The notes: generated by a model from the sequence alone, not told the origin. Shown: positions 54,364 through 63,127, numbered from the stretch's first letter. The stretch is 64,000 nucleotides of DNA from Proteiniborus sp. DW1 (GCF_900095305.1 NZ_FMDO01000028.1:1-64000); one strand, 5' to 3'. Program-made: numbers and translations.

Positions 54364-55437
54364 ATGATTACATCTAAAGCTCCAGGTAAGTTATTTATAG
54401 CTGGGGAGTATGCAGTGATAGAACCAGGTTTTCCTGCTATTCTAGTAGCAGTAGATCAATTTATAACAGTTTGCCTAGAAAAGTCTACTGAAAAGGGAAG
54501 TATTAGCACATATAATAATGAACCTATATTTTGGACAAGGAACAATGACAAACTTACTATAGAAGGACATACTAATCGACTTAGTTATATATTATCAGCA
54601 ATAAATATTGTTGAAAGATATGCAAGGGAGCTTGGCAGAAACCTTTTATATTTTGACCTAAGAGTAAGTAGTGATTTGGTGACTCAAGATGGTGTAAAAT
54701 ATGGACTAGGTTCGAGTGCGGCGGTGACAGTGGGGACTATAGAATCATTACTTAAGTTTTATGATATAGAAATTACATTAGATAAATTATTTAAGCTATC
54801 TTCCCTAGCAAATATTTTGATTAATGATAAAGGCTCCTGCAGTGATATAGCAGCCTGTGTTTATGGTGGCTGGATAGCATATACATCGTTTGACAGGAAA
54901 TGGGTATTGGATAAGCTAAATAGTACTACAATATCTGAACTTTTAAGCTTAGAATGGCCTAATCTTTCGATTGAAAGTTTAATACCTCCTAAGAAGCTAA
55001 ACTTAGTTATTGGATGGACGGGACTGCCTTCTAGTACTACAAATTTAGTAGACAAGATTAGGGATAGAAAGGAAAAGAAAAGCTTAATATATAATAGATT
55101 TTTAAATGATAGTAAAAAATGTTTAGAGAAAATGATTAATGCTTTTAAGAGCAATGATATAGATGAGATTAAGAAGCAAATTCAAATAAATAGAGGGTTA
55201 TTAGTGAAAACAGGTAATGAGTTAGGTGTAAAAATAGAAACTCCTCAGCTGAAAGAGTTATGTGATATTGCATTAAAATATAATGGCAGTGCTAAGCCAT
55301 CAGGCGCTGGCGGTGGAGATTGTGGTATTGCTATTTTCAATAGAGAATATGATTTAGCTCTACTAATTGAGGAGTGGAATGAATCAGGAATTATTTATTT
55401 GCCACTAAAAGTTTATAATAGGATAGGCTTCAATTGA
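54364..55437 (+). CDS. mvaK2: Phosphomevalonate kinase
   Basis: The 357-residue GHMP kinase has APGKLFIAGEYAVIEPGFPA, the loop YGLGSSAAVTVGT, CSDIAACVYGGW and a final SGAGGGDCGIA. It adds the second phosphate to give 5-diphosphomevalonate, supplying MvaD upstream in the operon. AGGAGG lies seven bases before the ATG, 14 bases after the mvaD stop. Confidence 0.95.
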   Translation: MITSKAPGKLFIAGEYAVIEPGFPAILVAVDQFITVCLEKSTEKGSISTYNNEPIFWTRNNDKLTIEGHTNRLSYILSAINIVERYARELGRNLLYFDLRVSSDLVTQDGVKYGLGSSAAVTVGTIESLLKFYDIEITLDKLFKLSSLANILINDKGSCSDIAACVYGGWIAYTSFDRKWVLDKLNSTTISELLSLEWPNLSIESLIPPKKLNLVIGWTGLPSSTTNLVDKIRDRKEKKSLIYNRFLNDSKKCLEKMINAFKSNDIDEIKKQIQINRGLLVKTGNELGVKIETPQLKELCDIALKYNGSAKPSGAGGGDCGIAIFNREYDLALLIEEWNESGIIYLPLKVYNRIGFN

Positions 55438-55536
55438 AGTGAGGATTGTTGAAAAGTACATTTGTGTCATTATGACTGTTAGGCAAAGATAATCTTATTA
55501 ATATTATTTTTTTAATTCCTTATGAGAAAGGTGATT

Positions 55537-56574
55537 ATGTTGACAAATAGGAAAGACGATCATGTTAGACTAGCAATGGAGCTTCATGGTGAATCGAGAG
55601 CTTCAGATTTCGACAATATTCGCTTTGTACATCATTCGTTTCCAGAGATGAGTGTAGATGAGGTGGATATTTCCACATCCTTTTCCATATTTACTGTGGA
55701 GTATCCATTTTTTATTAATGCAATGACTGGAGGAAGCGAGAGTACAAAATTAATAAATGAGAAGTTGGCTACAGTTGCAAGGGAAACTAAGCTGCCAATG
55801 GCTTCTGGCTCATTAAGTGCTGCCATTAAGGATTCCTCTCTAATTGATAGCTTTAAAATCATACGAGAAGTCAACTCAGAGGGACTAGTTTTTGCTAACT
55901 TAGGTTCTGAACATACTGTAGAAAATGCTAAAAAGGCTGTTGATATCTTAAGAGCTGATGCTATTCAAATTCACTGTAACGTAGTACAGGAGATAGTCAT
56001 GCCAGAGGGTGATAGGGATTTTTCGGGTAGGCTGAAGAATATTGAGAAAATAGTTAAGGCTTTGGATGTTCCTGTTATAGTGAAAGAAGTAGGCTTTGGT
56101 ATGAGTAGAGAAACTATAAGAAAGCTAAAAGATGTAGGGGTACAAACAATAGATGTAAGTGGTTCTGGAGGAACTAATTTTGCAAAAATTGAAAACTATC
56201 GAAGAAGGACAAATAAATATAAATACCTAGAGAATTTTGGACAATCAACGGTTACTTCTTTATTAGAAGCACAGGATTTTATAAAAAGTACGGATATTAT
56301 AGCGTCTGGAGGCATACGAAATCCTTTAGATATAGTCAAAGCATTAGCCCTAGGTGCAAAAGCAGTAGGTATTTCAGGGCTATTTTTAAATATGATTTTG
56401 AACGATGGTGTTGAAAAGACTATAGATAATATAAACAGTTGGAAAAAAGAGCTTAGGTCAATAATGACACTTCTTGGTAAAAAAAATGTATCAAGCTTAG
56501 CTAGTGCAGATTTACTGATTTTTAACGAAGTGAGAGAATGGTGTCTTGCAAGAGGTATTAAAATTGTCAACTAA
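55537..56574 (+). CDS. fni: Isopentenyl-diphosphate isomerase, type 2 (FMN)
   Basis: The 345-residue TIM-barrel flavoprotein has NRKDDHVRLA at the N-terminus, INAMTGGS, VSGSGGTNFAKIEN and IASGGIRNPLDIVKALALGA, matching type 2 Fni. It isomerises IPP and DMAPP with FMN and NADPH. AAAGGTG favours ATG 55537; ATG 55522 is also possible. A gap of about 100 bases separates it from mvaK2, and it ends inside a BirA-like operator. Confidence 0.9.
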   Translation: MLTNRKDDHVRLAMELHGESRASDFDNIRFVHHSFPEMSVDEVDISTSFSIFTVEYPFFINAMTGGSESTKLINEKLATVARETKLPMASGSLSAAIKDSSLIDSFKIIREVNSEGLVFANLGSEHTVENAKKAVDILRADAIQIHCNVVQEIVMPEGDRDFSGRLKNIEKIVKALDVPVIVKEVGFGMSRETIRKLKDVGVQTIDVSGSGGTNFAKIENYRRRTNKYKYLENFGQSTVTSLLEAQDFIKSTDIIASGGIRNPLDIVKALALGAKAVGISGLFLNMILNDGVEKTIDNINSWKKELRSIMTLLGKKNVSSLASADLLIFNEVREWCLARGIKIVN

Positions 56575-56617
56575 TAATATATATAAGGTTGACAATATAG
56601 ATAAGCGGATATAAAAT
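56564..56617 (+). promoter_or_regulatory. BirA-like operator and promoter of bioY
   Basis: TTGTCAAC (56564-56571), 16 bases, GTTGACAA (56588-56595) is a perfect palindrome close to the BirA box TTGTTAAC-N15/16-GTTAACAA. It overlaps a strong sigma-A promoter TTGACA (56589-56594), 17 bases, TAAAAT (56612-56617). Biotin-bound BirA would thus block bioY. Confidence 0.75.
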
Positions 56618-56657
56618 TATAATATGAACTACAATACAGACCTAGGAGGAAGGCGGC

Positions 56658-57224
56658 ATGAAGCTCAAAACTCGTGACATGATTTTAATTGCACTATTTA
56701 CAGCTCTCACAGCAATAGGAGGCTTCTTAAAGATTCCAACACCAGTAGTACCCTTTACACTTCAAGTGTTTTTTTGTGTATATGCAGGTATTTTTTTAGG
56801 TTCACGAAAGGGAATGCTATCTCAGCTTTTATATGTTCTCATAGGACTAGGAGGGGTTCCTGTATTTACCGAAGGAGGTGGGTTTGCATATATATTTAAG
56901 CCTACCTTTGGATATATACTAGGGTTCATATTATGTGCATATATAACAGGGAAGGTTACAGAGTCTTTTAAAGAACTTAAGTTCACGAATATTTTCATTG
57001 CATCCTTTGTTGGATTAGCTTCTGTGTATGTAATTGGAGTGCCTTATCTCTATTTAATGATAAATAGAGTAGCTGAGACACCTATTACTTTCTCTGCAGC
57101 CATTAAAATGGGTTTAGTTCCTTTCTTAGTTCACGATCTTATAAAATGCATAATAGTTACAGTGACAGCAGCTAAGATATTACCTGTATTAGGGCGTTTA
57201 GGGTATATTACAAAGAAAGCTTAG
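56658..57224 (+). CDS. bioY: Biotin transporter S component BioY
   Basis: The 188-residue membrane protein has six helices with LKIPTPVVPFTLQVFFCVYA, GGVPVFTEGGGFAYIFKPTFG and FLVHDLIKC, the BioY signatures. It captures biotin for the shared ECF module or works alone. AGGAGGAAGG precedes the ATG. Control by the operator just upstream links it to biotin supply; it is not part of the mevalonate pathway. Confidence 0.95.
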   Translation: MKLKTRDMILIALFTALTAIGGFLKIPTPVVPFTLQVFFCVYAGIFLGSRKGMLSQLLYVLIGLGGVPVFTEGGGFAYIFKPTFGYILGFILCAYITGKVTESFKELKFTNIFIASFVGLASVYVIGVPYLYLMINRVAETPITFSAAIKMGLVPFLVHDLIKCIIVTVTAAKILPVLGRLGYITKKA

Positions 57225-57305
57225 GGGACTATTGACTTTATATTACAATTATGTTATATTTGTCATAAGTATATAAATATTTAAACAAATCAACATATTT
57301 ATAAA

Positions 57306-57390
57306 GGTGTGTTACTGATGGATAATCAGGCATAAACCTGTGTATGGGAATTTAATATTGCCATATATAGTTTATGCCTTTTATTTTTAT
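57306..57390 (+). promoter_or_regulatory. GlcT-type RAT antiterminator target and terminator, upstream
   Basis: GTGTTACTGAT-N6-ATCAGGCATAA closely resembles the RAT sequence of ptsG. It overlaps a terminator in which AGGCATAAAC (57328-57337) pairs with GTTTATGCCT (57370-57379), then a T-rich stretch. Antiterminator binding would open transcription of its own gene. Confidence 0.8.
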
Positions 57391-57416
57391 ATTAATTCTT
57401 AAAAGGGGGAGAGCTT

Positions 57417-58301
57417 TTGTCAGCTAAAGAGTATATAGTCTCGAAGATTTTAAACAATAATGTTATATTAGCTGTAGACTACAAGACTAGGCAGGAGCTT
57501 ATTCTAATAGGAAAAGGCATTGGGTTTGGGAAAAAAGAAGGGAGAAAGGTTAATATACATATTAAAGACGTAGAGAAGTCCTTTATTGCTTATGATGAAA
57601 AGACAAAGAAAGAATATCTTCAGCTAATAAATCAACTAGATAGTAATGTTATGGGAGTAAGCGAAGAGATTATTGCTATGGCAGAAAAGCAGTTAGGACA
57701 GCTTAGTTCTCACATACATATTGCACTAACTGATCATATTGGATTTGCTATTGACCGAATAAAAATGGGCCTAGAAATAAATAATCCCTTTCTTTATGAA
57801 ATAAGAGCACTATATCCAGAAGAGTATAAAGCAGGGCTATTAGCAGCAGAAGTCATTAAAGGCAGGCTTAATGTGACTATTTCAGAGTCAGAGGTAGGAT
57901 TTATAGCACTTCATTTCCATTCTGCAAGACAAAACAAAAGAGTAACCGAAACTATGAAAGACACAAGACTTTTAAAAGAGATAATTGATATGATTCAAAG
58001 AGAACTATCTGTATCTATTGATAATAGAGATTTAATGTATACCAGACTAATAAACCACTTGAGGGTAACCTTAAATAGACTAGATGAAAAGAAGTATATA
58101 GAAAATCCTTTGTTGAGTAACATAAAAGAGCAATTTAAAGAGTCCTATAGGATATCACAGAAGATAGGTGAATATATAGAGGAGAAAAAACATATTAATA
58201 TAACAGAAGATGAATTAGGATACTTGGCGCTTCATATAGAGAGAATTAAGGAAACTTCAAAGATAATATCTAGGCGTGTTACTGAGTTATATCAGGCATG
58301 A
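57417..58301 (+). CDS. glcT: BglG/GlcT-family transcription antiterminator
   Basis: The 294-residue protein has an N-terminal RNA-binding CAT domain (about residues 1-58) and two PTS regulation domains, PRD1 with HIHIALTDHIGFA and PRD2 with the ELGYLALHIERI histidines. PTS phosphorylation of the PRDs controls RNA binding. TTG start behind AAAGGGGGAG. Its RAT target lies before it and again in its 3' end for the next gene. GlcT is the nearest named relative by target. Confidence 0.9.
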   Translation: MSAKEYIVSKILNNNVILAVDYKTRQELILIGKGIGFGKKEGRKVNIHIKDVEKSFIAYDEKTKKEYLQLINQLDSNVMGVSEEIIAMAEKQLGQLSSHIHIALTDHIGFAIDRIKMGLEINNPFLYEIRALYPEEYKAGLLAAEVIKGRLNVTISESEVGFIALHFHSARQNKRVTETMKDTRLLKEIIDMIQRELSVSIDNRDLMYTRLINHLRVTLNRLDEKKYIENPLLSNIKEQFKESYRISQKIGEYIEEKKHINITEDELGYLALHIERIKETSKIISRRVTELYQA

Positions 58302-58350
58302 GCTTTTTTCATACAGATTTAATATGTATGTGACAGCTTATGCCTTTTAT
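58274..58350 (+). promoter_or_regulatory. Second RAT target and terminator, overlapping the end of glcT
   Basis: GTGTTACTGAG-N6-ATCAGGCATGA (within 58276-58301) lies in the last codons of glcT and ends at its stop. AGGCATGAGCT (58294-58304) pairs with AGCTTATGCCT (58335-58345), followed by TTTTATT. It controls nagE downstream. Confidence 0.8.
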
Positions 58351-58418
58351 TATTCCATAAAAAAGGAGGGTAGAATATAAATAAGCAATTATAGAATCAT
58401 AAATAAGGGGGATTTGTA

Positions 58419-59813
58419 ATGAGAGGTTTTTTTGGAAAGCTTCAAAAGCTGGGAAAAGCGCTAATGCTTCCAGTTGCAGCAATGCCTGTGGCTGCACTAT
58501 TATTAAGACTAGGGGCAGAAGATGTATTGAATATACCTTTTATTGAAGCAACAGGTAATGCAATATTTGATAATCTTGCAATTTTATTTGCAATAGGAGT
58601 GGCTGTAGGCTTATCAAAGGATAACGCTGGCTCAGCAGGACTTGCAGGGGCTGTTGGTTATTTTGTTATAACATCAGGTGCTCAAGCTATAAATCCAGTT
58701 ATAAACATGGGAGTATTAGCTGGAATTATTGCTGGTGTTGTTGCTGGTAACCTATATAATAAGTACCATAACATTAAGCTACCTGATTTCTTAGGATTCT
58801 TTGGTGGGAAGAGGTTTGTTCCTATTGTTACATCTCTTGTATGCATTATTTTAGCTCTTATATTTGGTTTTATATGGCCACCAATACAGAATGTTATTGA
58901 TTCAGTAGGAAATTGGATGATAGGTGCAGGAGCATTAGGAGTTTTCACATTCGGATTTTTGAACAGAATATTGATACCTTTAGGGTTACATCATGTAATA
59001 AACAGTATAGTATGGTTCATATTTGGCGAGTACAATGGGGCGACGGGAGACTTGCACAGATTCTTTGCTGGAGATCCAACTGCTGGTGGATTCATGACAG
59101 GTTTTTACCCAGTTATGATGTTTGGCCTTGTAGCAGCAGCTCTTGCTATGTATACAGCTGCTAAGCCAGAAAAAAGAAAGTCTGTTGGTGGCTTACTATT
59201 TAGTGTAGGATTCACTGCATTTCTAACTGGTATAACTGAACCACTAGAATTTATGTTTATGTTCTTAGCACCTGTATTGTACGTTGCTCATGCACTTTTA
59301 ACAGGTGCTGCAATGGCAGTTTGTTATGTTGTGGGAATTAAACACGGATTTGGTTTCTCAGCTGGAGCTATAGATTATTTTCTTAACATGGGTTTAGCTA
59401 CTAATGGTTGGTTGTTGATTCCTATTGGAATTGTCTTTGGAGTAATATATTATGTTCTTTTTGTATTTGCAATTAAAAAGCTTGATCTTCCTACGCCAGG
59501 AAGAATAGAAGAAGAGGGAGAAGGCCTAAATGCATTAATAGATGAAAAAGGGCTTCATGGATTAGCTAAATTATATGTTGATGCATTAGGAGGAGCTGAA
59601 AATATAGTTGAAATTGATTCATGTATAACTAGATTAAGATTATCAGTTAATGATGGAGATAAGGTAAACGAATCAGAGCTAAAGGATTTAGGAGCAACTG
59701 GAGTATTGAGACCAACTAAGAAAAATATGCAGGTAGTAGTTGGAACAAAGGCAGATATAATAGCAGAAGAAATTAAAGATTATTTAAAAAAGATAACTAA
59801 AACATCTAATTAG
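58419..59813 (+). CDS. nagE: PTS EIICB, N-acetylglucosamine/glucose family
   Basis: The 464-residue protein has an EIIC domain of about ten helices with LPVAAMPVAALLLRLG, LGLHHVINSIVW and the NagE-like ATGDLHRFFAGDPTAGGFMT. After a linker comes EIIB with the phosphocysteine in EIDSCITRLR (about residue 405). It imports and phosphorylates an amino sugar or glucose. No EIIA domain is fused; EIIA is at 60902. GGGGG precedes the ATG. Confidence 0.9.
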   Translation: MRGFFGKLQKLGKALMLPVAAMPVAALLLRLGAEDVLNIPFIEATGNAIFDNLAILFAIGVAVGLSKDNAGSAGLAGAVGYFVITSGAQAINPVINMGVLAGIIAGVVAGNLYNKYHNIKLPDFLGFFGGKRFVPIVTSLVCIILALIFGFIWPPIQNVIDSVGNWMIGAGALGVFTFGFLNRILIPLGLHHVINSIVWFIFGEYNGATGDLHRFFAGDPTAGGFMTGFYPVMMFGLVAAALAMYTAAKPEKRKSVGGLLFSVGFTAFLTGITEPLEFMFMFLAPVLYVAHALLTGAAMAVCYVVGIKHGFGFSAGAIDYFLNMGLATNGWLLIPIGIVFGVIYYVLFVFAIKKLDLPTPGRIEEEGEGLNALIDEKGLHGLAKLYVDALGGAENIVEIDSCITRLRLSVNDGDKVNESELKDLGATGVLRPTKKNMQVVVGTKADIIAEEIKDYLKKITKTSN

Positions 59814-59820
59814 TAGTCAA

Positions 59821-59884
59821 ACAGAATATGGTGGCAACTTGCTTGTCCACCATATTCTGTGAATCATTCATATGATTATGATTC
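59821..59884 (+). terminator. Two intergenic hairpins between nagE and the DUF7916-like gene
   Basis: ACAGAATATGGTGG (59821-59834) pairs perfectly with CCACCATATTCTGT (59847-59860), and GAATCAT/ATGATTC forms a second hairpin at 59861-59884. There is no clear T run, so partial termination or RNA stabilisation is likely. Confidence 0.6.
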
Positions 59885-59967
59885 TGTATTAATATAGTTG
59901 AACAGAGACTGGTGGCATTTGATTATATTAGTGTAGAATTAATAAAATGAAAATAAGGAGAGTAAAA

Positions 59968-60891
59968 ATGTATAAGAGAATACTAGACCTGAACTCATCT
60001 GATATTGTAGATATGACTAAGGAAGAAAAGCTTCTAAGTATTAAAGCAGCTGAAGGAAGAACTGTATTGTCCGAAGTCATAACTATAGCTCCTCCAATTT
60101 TATATGATGTTAGTAACGTGGAGCTTGCATCAGCCTTTGGAGCAGATATGCTACTATTAAATTCTTATGATGTAAACAAACCAAAGGTAATAGGCCTTCC
60201 TATTAATGAAGGCGAAGAAGTTATAAGAGAAATTAAAAGGCTAACTGGAAGGCTTATAGGAATTAATCTAGAGCCTGTAGATCTAGAAGCTGATATAATA
60301 GATCAGAGAGAAGCTATCTCAGAAGGAAGATTAAGTACTGTCCAAAATGTACAAAAGGCTTTAGAACAAGGAGCAGACATGGTGGTATTTACTGGAAATC
60401 CAAAAACTGGAGTTACAAATAAACAGATTGTTAATGCTACAAAAAAGACTAGGGAAACAGTAGGAGATAAGATAATAATTACAGCAGGGAAAATGCATGC
60501 AGCAGGAAGTGGAAGAGAAACAGGAAGCGGTCTAATAGATAAGAATACAGTAAAGGACTTCATTGAGGCAGGCTGTGACATTGTTCTTTTACCTGCCCCA
60601 GGAACTGTACCAGGTATGACAGTAGACTATATTAGAAATCTCGTTGAATACGTGCATTCTTTTGGAAAGTTAGCAATGACATCTATAGGAACTTCGCAAG
60701 AAGGGGCTGATGAGTCTACCATAAGAAGTATCGCATTATACAGTAAAATGACAGGTGCAGACATTCATCATATAGGAGATTCAGGAATGGTATTAGGTAT
60801 GGCTACACCAGAAAATATTATGATTTATTCAATTGCAATCAAGGGTAAGAGACATACCTATAGAAGAATGGCTAGATCTGTGAACAGATAG
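59968..60891 (+). CDS. PTS-associated TIM-barrel-like protein (DUF7916-like)
   Basis: The 307-residue soluble protein has regular beta-alpha patterns: GADMLLLNSYDVNKPK, LIGINLEPVDL, GADMVVFTGNPKTGV, GCDIVLLPAPGTVPGM and MTGADIHHIGDSGM. The family is found between PTS genes in Bacillota and has no proven reaction; a sugar-phosphate lyase or aldolase-like activity is a guess. AAGGAG sets ATG 59968. EIIA follows at 10 bases, so they share a transcript. Confidence 0.7.
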   Translation: MYKRILDLNSSDIVDMTKEEKLLSIKAAEGRTVLSEVITIAPPILYDVSNVELASAFGADMLLLNSYDVNKPKVIGLPINEGEEVIREIKRLTGRLIGINLEPVDLEADIIDQREAISEGRLSTVQNVQKALEQGADMVVFTGNPKTGVTNKQIVNATKKTRETVGDKIIITAGKMHAAGSGRETGSGLIDKNTVKDFIEAGCDIVLLPAPGTVPGMTVDYIRNLVEYVHSFGKLAMTSIGTSQEGADESTIRSIALYSKMTGADIHHIGDSGMVLGMATPENIMIYSIAIKGKRHTYRRMARSVNR

Positions 60892-60901
60892 GAGGAGTAA
60901 T

Positions 60902-61384
60902 ATGTTTAATTTTTTGAAAAAGAAAAAAGAAGTTTCAATAGTAGCCCCTATGACTGGAGAAATCATAGAAATAGGTAAAGTCCCAGATAAAGTATTTGCA
61001 GAGAAAATGGTAGGAGATGGCTTGGCTATAAAACCAACAGATGGAGTAGTAGTAGCTCCTTGTAATGGCAAGGTAATACAAGTATTTCCTACAAAGCATG
61101 CTATGGGCCTCTTAACGCTAGAAGGGCTGGAAATCCTAATTCATATAGGGTTAGATACTGTAAGCTTAAAGGGAAATGGATTTAAAATCTTTGTTGAACC
61201 AGGAGATAATGTGAAAAAAGGAGATAGGCTTTTAAAGGTTGACTTAGACTATGTCTCAGAAAATGCTAAATCAACTATTACCCCTATAATAATTACTAAT
61301 ATAGATGCGGTTAATAGACTATTGGTGAGAAATGGAACAGTTGAAAAAGGAAAGGATGTGATAATGAGTATAGAGCTTAAATAA
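60902..61384 (+). CDS. crr: PTS EIIA, glucose type (Crr-like)
   Basis: The 160-residue protein has the phosphohistidine in ILIHIGLDTV (about residue 80) and KHAMGLLTLEG, typical of EIIA-Glc. It passes phosphate from HPr to the EIIB of nagE. The gene follows a GGAGGAG site 10 bases after its neighbour. A free-standing EIIA next to an EIICB without EIIA completes the transporter. Confidence 0.95.
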   Translation: MFNFLKKKKEVSIVAPMTGEIIEIGKVPDKVFAEKMVGDGLAIKPTDGVVVAPCNGKVIQVFPTKHAMGLLTLEGLEILIHIGLDTVSLKGNGFKIFVEPGDNVKKGDRLLKVDLDYVSENAKSTITPIIITNIDAVNRLLVRNGTVEKGKDVIMSIELK

Positions 61385-61441
61385 ATATAAGTGTGTATAC
61401 TATTAAGATGTTTTTAAAGGTGAAAATATAGACAATTATTG

Positions 61442-61496
61442 AAAGAGGCTTGCTCGTAACTTCATATGTTATGGCTAAGTCTTTAATTTTTTGCAA
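61442..61496 (+). terminator. Terminator after the PTS operon
   Basis: AAAGA and TAAC in the left arm (from 61442) pair with GTTA and TCTTT (to about 61485), with internal mismatches, followed by a T run. Confidence 0.6.
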
Positions 61497-61600
61497 GAAA
61501 GTTTACCAAGAATAATGTTTATGGTAGAGTTTTTATGAGTATATACTATAATATAATTATAAACCTTAATGTAATCAAAAATAGAAAAGGGGGACATAAA

Positions 61601-61987
61601 ATGCCAGTAAGACATTTATTTGAAAAATCAAAAAAGGAAAAAGAAAAGAAAATGAGAAAGGAGATTGCGAAGAAAGTAGCAGTAGGTACAGCAGTAGGTA
61701 CAGCATTGGGAGCTGTTACAGGAGTGCTATTTGCGCCAAAGTCTGGAAAGGAAACTAGAGAAGATATTGCAAAAAAAACTAAAGAAGCAACAGAAGCAGT
61801 TAAAGTAACATTAAAGGACTCTGGTCAAGTTTTAATGGAAAAAGGAGAGATAATTGGAAGGAGCATAAAAGAAAAGATAGAGGAAGTAAAGATTAAGAAA
61901 GATAGTTGTCAATTATGTGAAGAAGAGCTTCAAGATTATATAATAATAGAAGAAGATTGTGAAGAAGAAAAAGAGGAAAACAATTAA
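61601..61987 (+). CDS. YtxH-domain membrane protein
   Basis: The 128-residue protein has a short hydrophobic segment VAVGTAVGTALGAVTGVLF then APKSGKETRED, the YtxH signature. A long charged helix and an acidic tail (EEDCEEEKEEN) follow. YtxH proteins are linked to general stress in Bacillota. GGGGGACA precedes ATG 61601. The next gene, with a DUF948-like layout, probably shares its transcript. Confidence 0.85.
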   Translation: MPVRHLFEKSKKEKEKKMRKEIAKKVAVGTAVGTALGAVTGVLFAPKSGKETREDIAKKTKEATEAVKVTLKDSGQVLMEKGEIIGRSIKEKIEEVKIKKDSCQLCEEELQDYIIIEEDCEEEKEENN

Positions 61988-62048
61988 TCTATAACGAATA
62001 AGCAAGGTAGGAAAACAATAGAAGACTACTTTAAGGGGGGAAGGAACT

Positions 62049-62504
62049 ATGGATGCCACAATTACTGTTAAGGAACTATTATTGGTAACAGTGTCGCTAG
62101 TTATTATAGGATTTGGAATATATCTTATAATTGCCTTGAGAAACCTAAATGGATTGTTAAAGAAGGTAAACCAAATTGTAGATGAGAACGAAAAGGCTGT
62201 AAAGAAAACCATAGATAATTTACCAGAAATATGTGAGAATTTAAGCATTATCAGTGTAAAATCAAGAAATATTATAGAAGAAGTTGAACCTGTGATACCT
62301 GAAATAGCAGACAATGTTAACTCAATTACTGAAAATGTAAACGATGGTATGGAAATAGCTGTGAGTACAGTAGAAACTGTAGGGGAAAATATCAGTGAAA
62401 CAATAGAAGCAATCAGAGATAGCACAGTGGATGCGACTACATACTTAAAGCTAATAGGAGAAGTTGTTAAAGTAATAAAACAAGCAATTACAAAAGAAAG
62501 GTAA
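62049..62504 (+). CDS. DUF948-like single-pass membrane protein
   Basis: The 151-residue protein has one N-terminal helix (about residues 9-30) and then a long coiled-coil-like region rich in Glu, Asn and Ile, ending with a helix near LKLIGEVVKVIKQA. DUF948 and YtxH proteins often occur side by side. Role in envelope stress or division is not established. AAGGGGGGAAGG precedes the ATG; the terminator at 62562 ends the pair. Confidence 0.75.
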   Translation: MDATITVKELLLVTVSLVIIGFGIYLIIALRNLNGLLKKVNQIVDENEKAVKKTIDNLPEICENLSIISVKSRNIIEEVEPVIPEIADNVNSITENVNDGMEIAVSTVETVGENISETIEAIRDSTVDATTYLKLIGEVVKVIKQAITKER

Positions 62505-62561
62505 TTTATGTAGGTAGCTAAAATCTTTGATTTTGCACTGTTTACCTATGGAGAGCTCAAT

Positions 62562-62600
62562 AAAAGCCGGCAGAATGCTATTTTATATCTGCTGGCTTTT
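62562..62600 (+). terminator. Rho-independent terminator
   Basis: AAAAGCCGGCAGA (62562-62574) pairs with TCTGCTGGCTTTT (62588-62600), one wobble. The T run is inside the right arm. Confidence 0.8.
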
Positions 62601-62699
62601 AGAAACAATAGATCCTATTCCCAAATATTTTTGTTATTGAAATAACAATCTTTCCATGATATAATCCATGAATGAGGTAAAAAGGTGGTATAGGTATTT

Positions 62700-63026
62700 A
62701 TGAATATTGGTTGGAGAATATGGTTAACAAAAGATGAAACTAAGATATTTGGAAAGGGACCCAAAGAGCTTTTGCAAAGAACAGAAAAGATGGGTTCACT
62801 TAGAAAAGCAGCTATGTCTATGAATATGTCATACAGCAAGGCTTGGAATCTTATTTCCAACTTAGAAAAATCATTAGGTTTAAAAATACTTGATAAGACA
62901 ATAGGGGGGGTAGACGGAGGAAGCTCTAAACTTACACAAGAAGGCAAGATTCTAATAGAGAAGTATGAAGAACTTGAAAAAAAAGTAGAAGAGGCTATCT
63001 TAAAAATTTTTGAAGAAACATTTTAA
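62700..63026 (+). CDS. ModE-type winged-helix regulator lacking the molybdate-binding domain
   Basis: The 108-residue protein is a single winged helix with LLQRTEKMGSLRKAAMSMNM and SYSKAWNLISNLEKSLGL, the ModE N-terminal domain. The TOBE (molbindin) domains of full ModE are missing, so it must sense molybdate otherwise or with a partner. It lies 101 bases before modA, with a ModE-like palindrome between them. Start ATG 62700 has a weak AGGTGG site. Confidence 0.85.
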   Translation: MNIGWRIWLTKDETKIFGKGPKELLQRTEKMGSLRKAAMSMNMSYSKAWNLISNLEKSLGLKILDKTIGGVDGGSSKLTQEGKILIEKYEELEKKVEEAILKIFEETF

Positions 63027-63037
63027 ATTTTTTTGGC

Positions 63038-63065
63038 ATCGTTATATTGATAAAAACATAACGCT
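63038..63065 (+). promoter_or_regulatory. ModE-like operator before modA
   Basis: ATCGTTAT (63038-63045) and ATAACGCT (63058-63065) form a palindrome with one mismatch, spaced by 12 bases. It resembles the E. coli ModE box (ATCGnTATAT...TATAACGAT). It lies 62 bases before the modA start. Confidence 0.6.
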
Positions 63066-63127
63066 GCTTAAGAAGTACCTGATTTGCGGGGTAAAGAATA
63101 AATATAATGAAGTGGAGATGTAGACTT

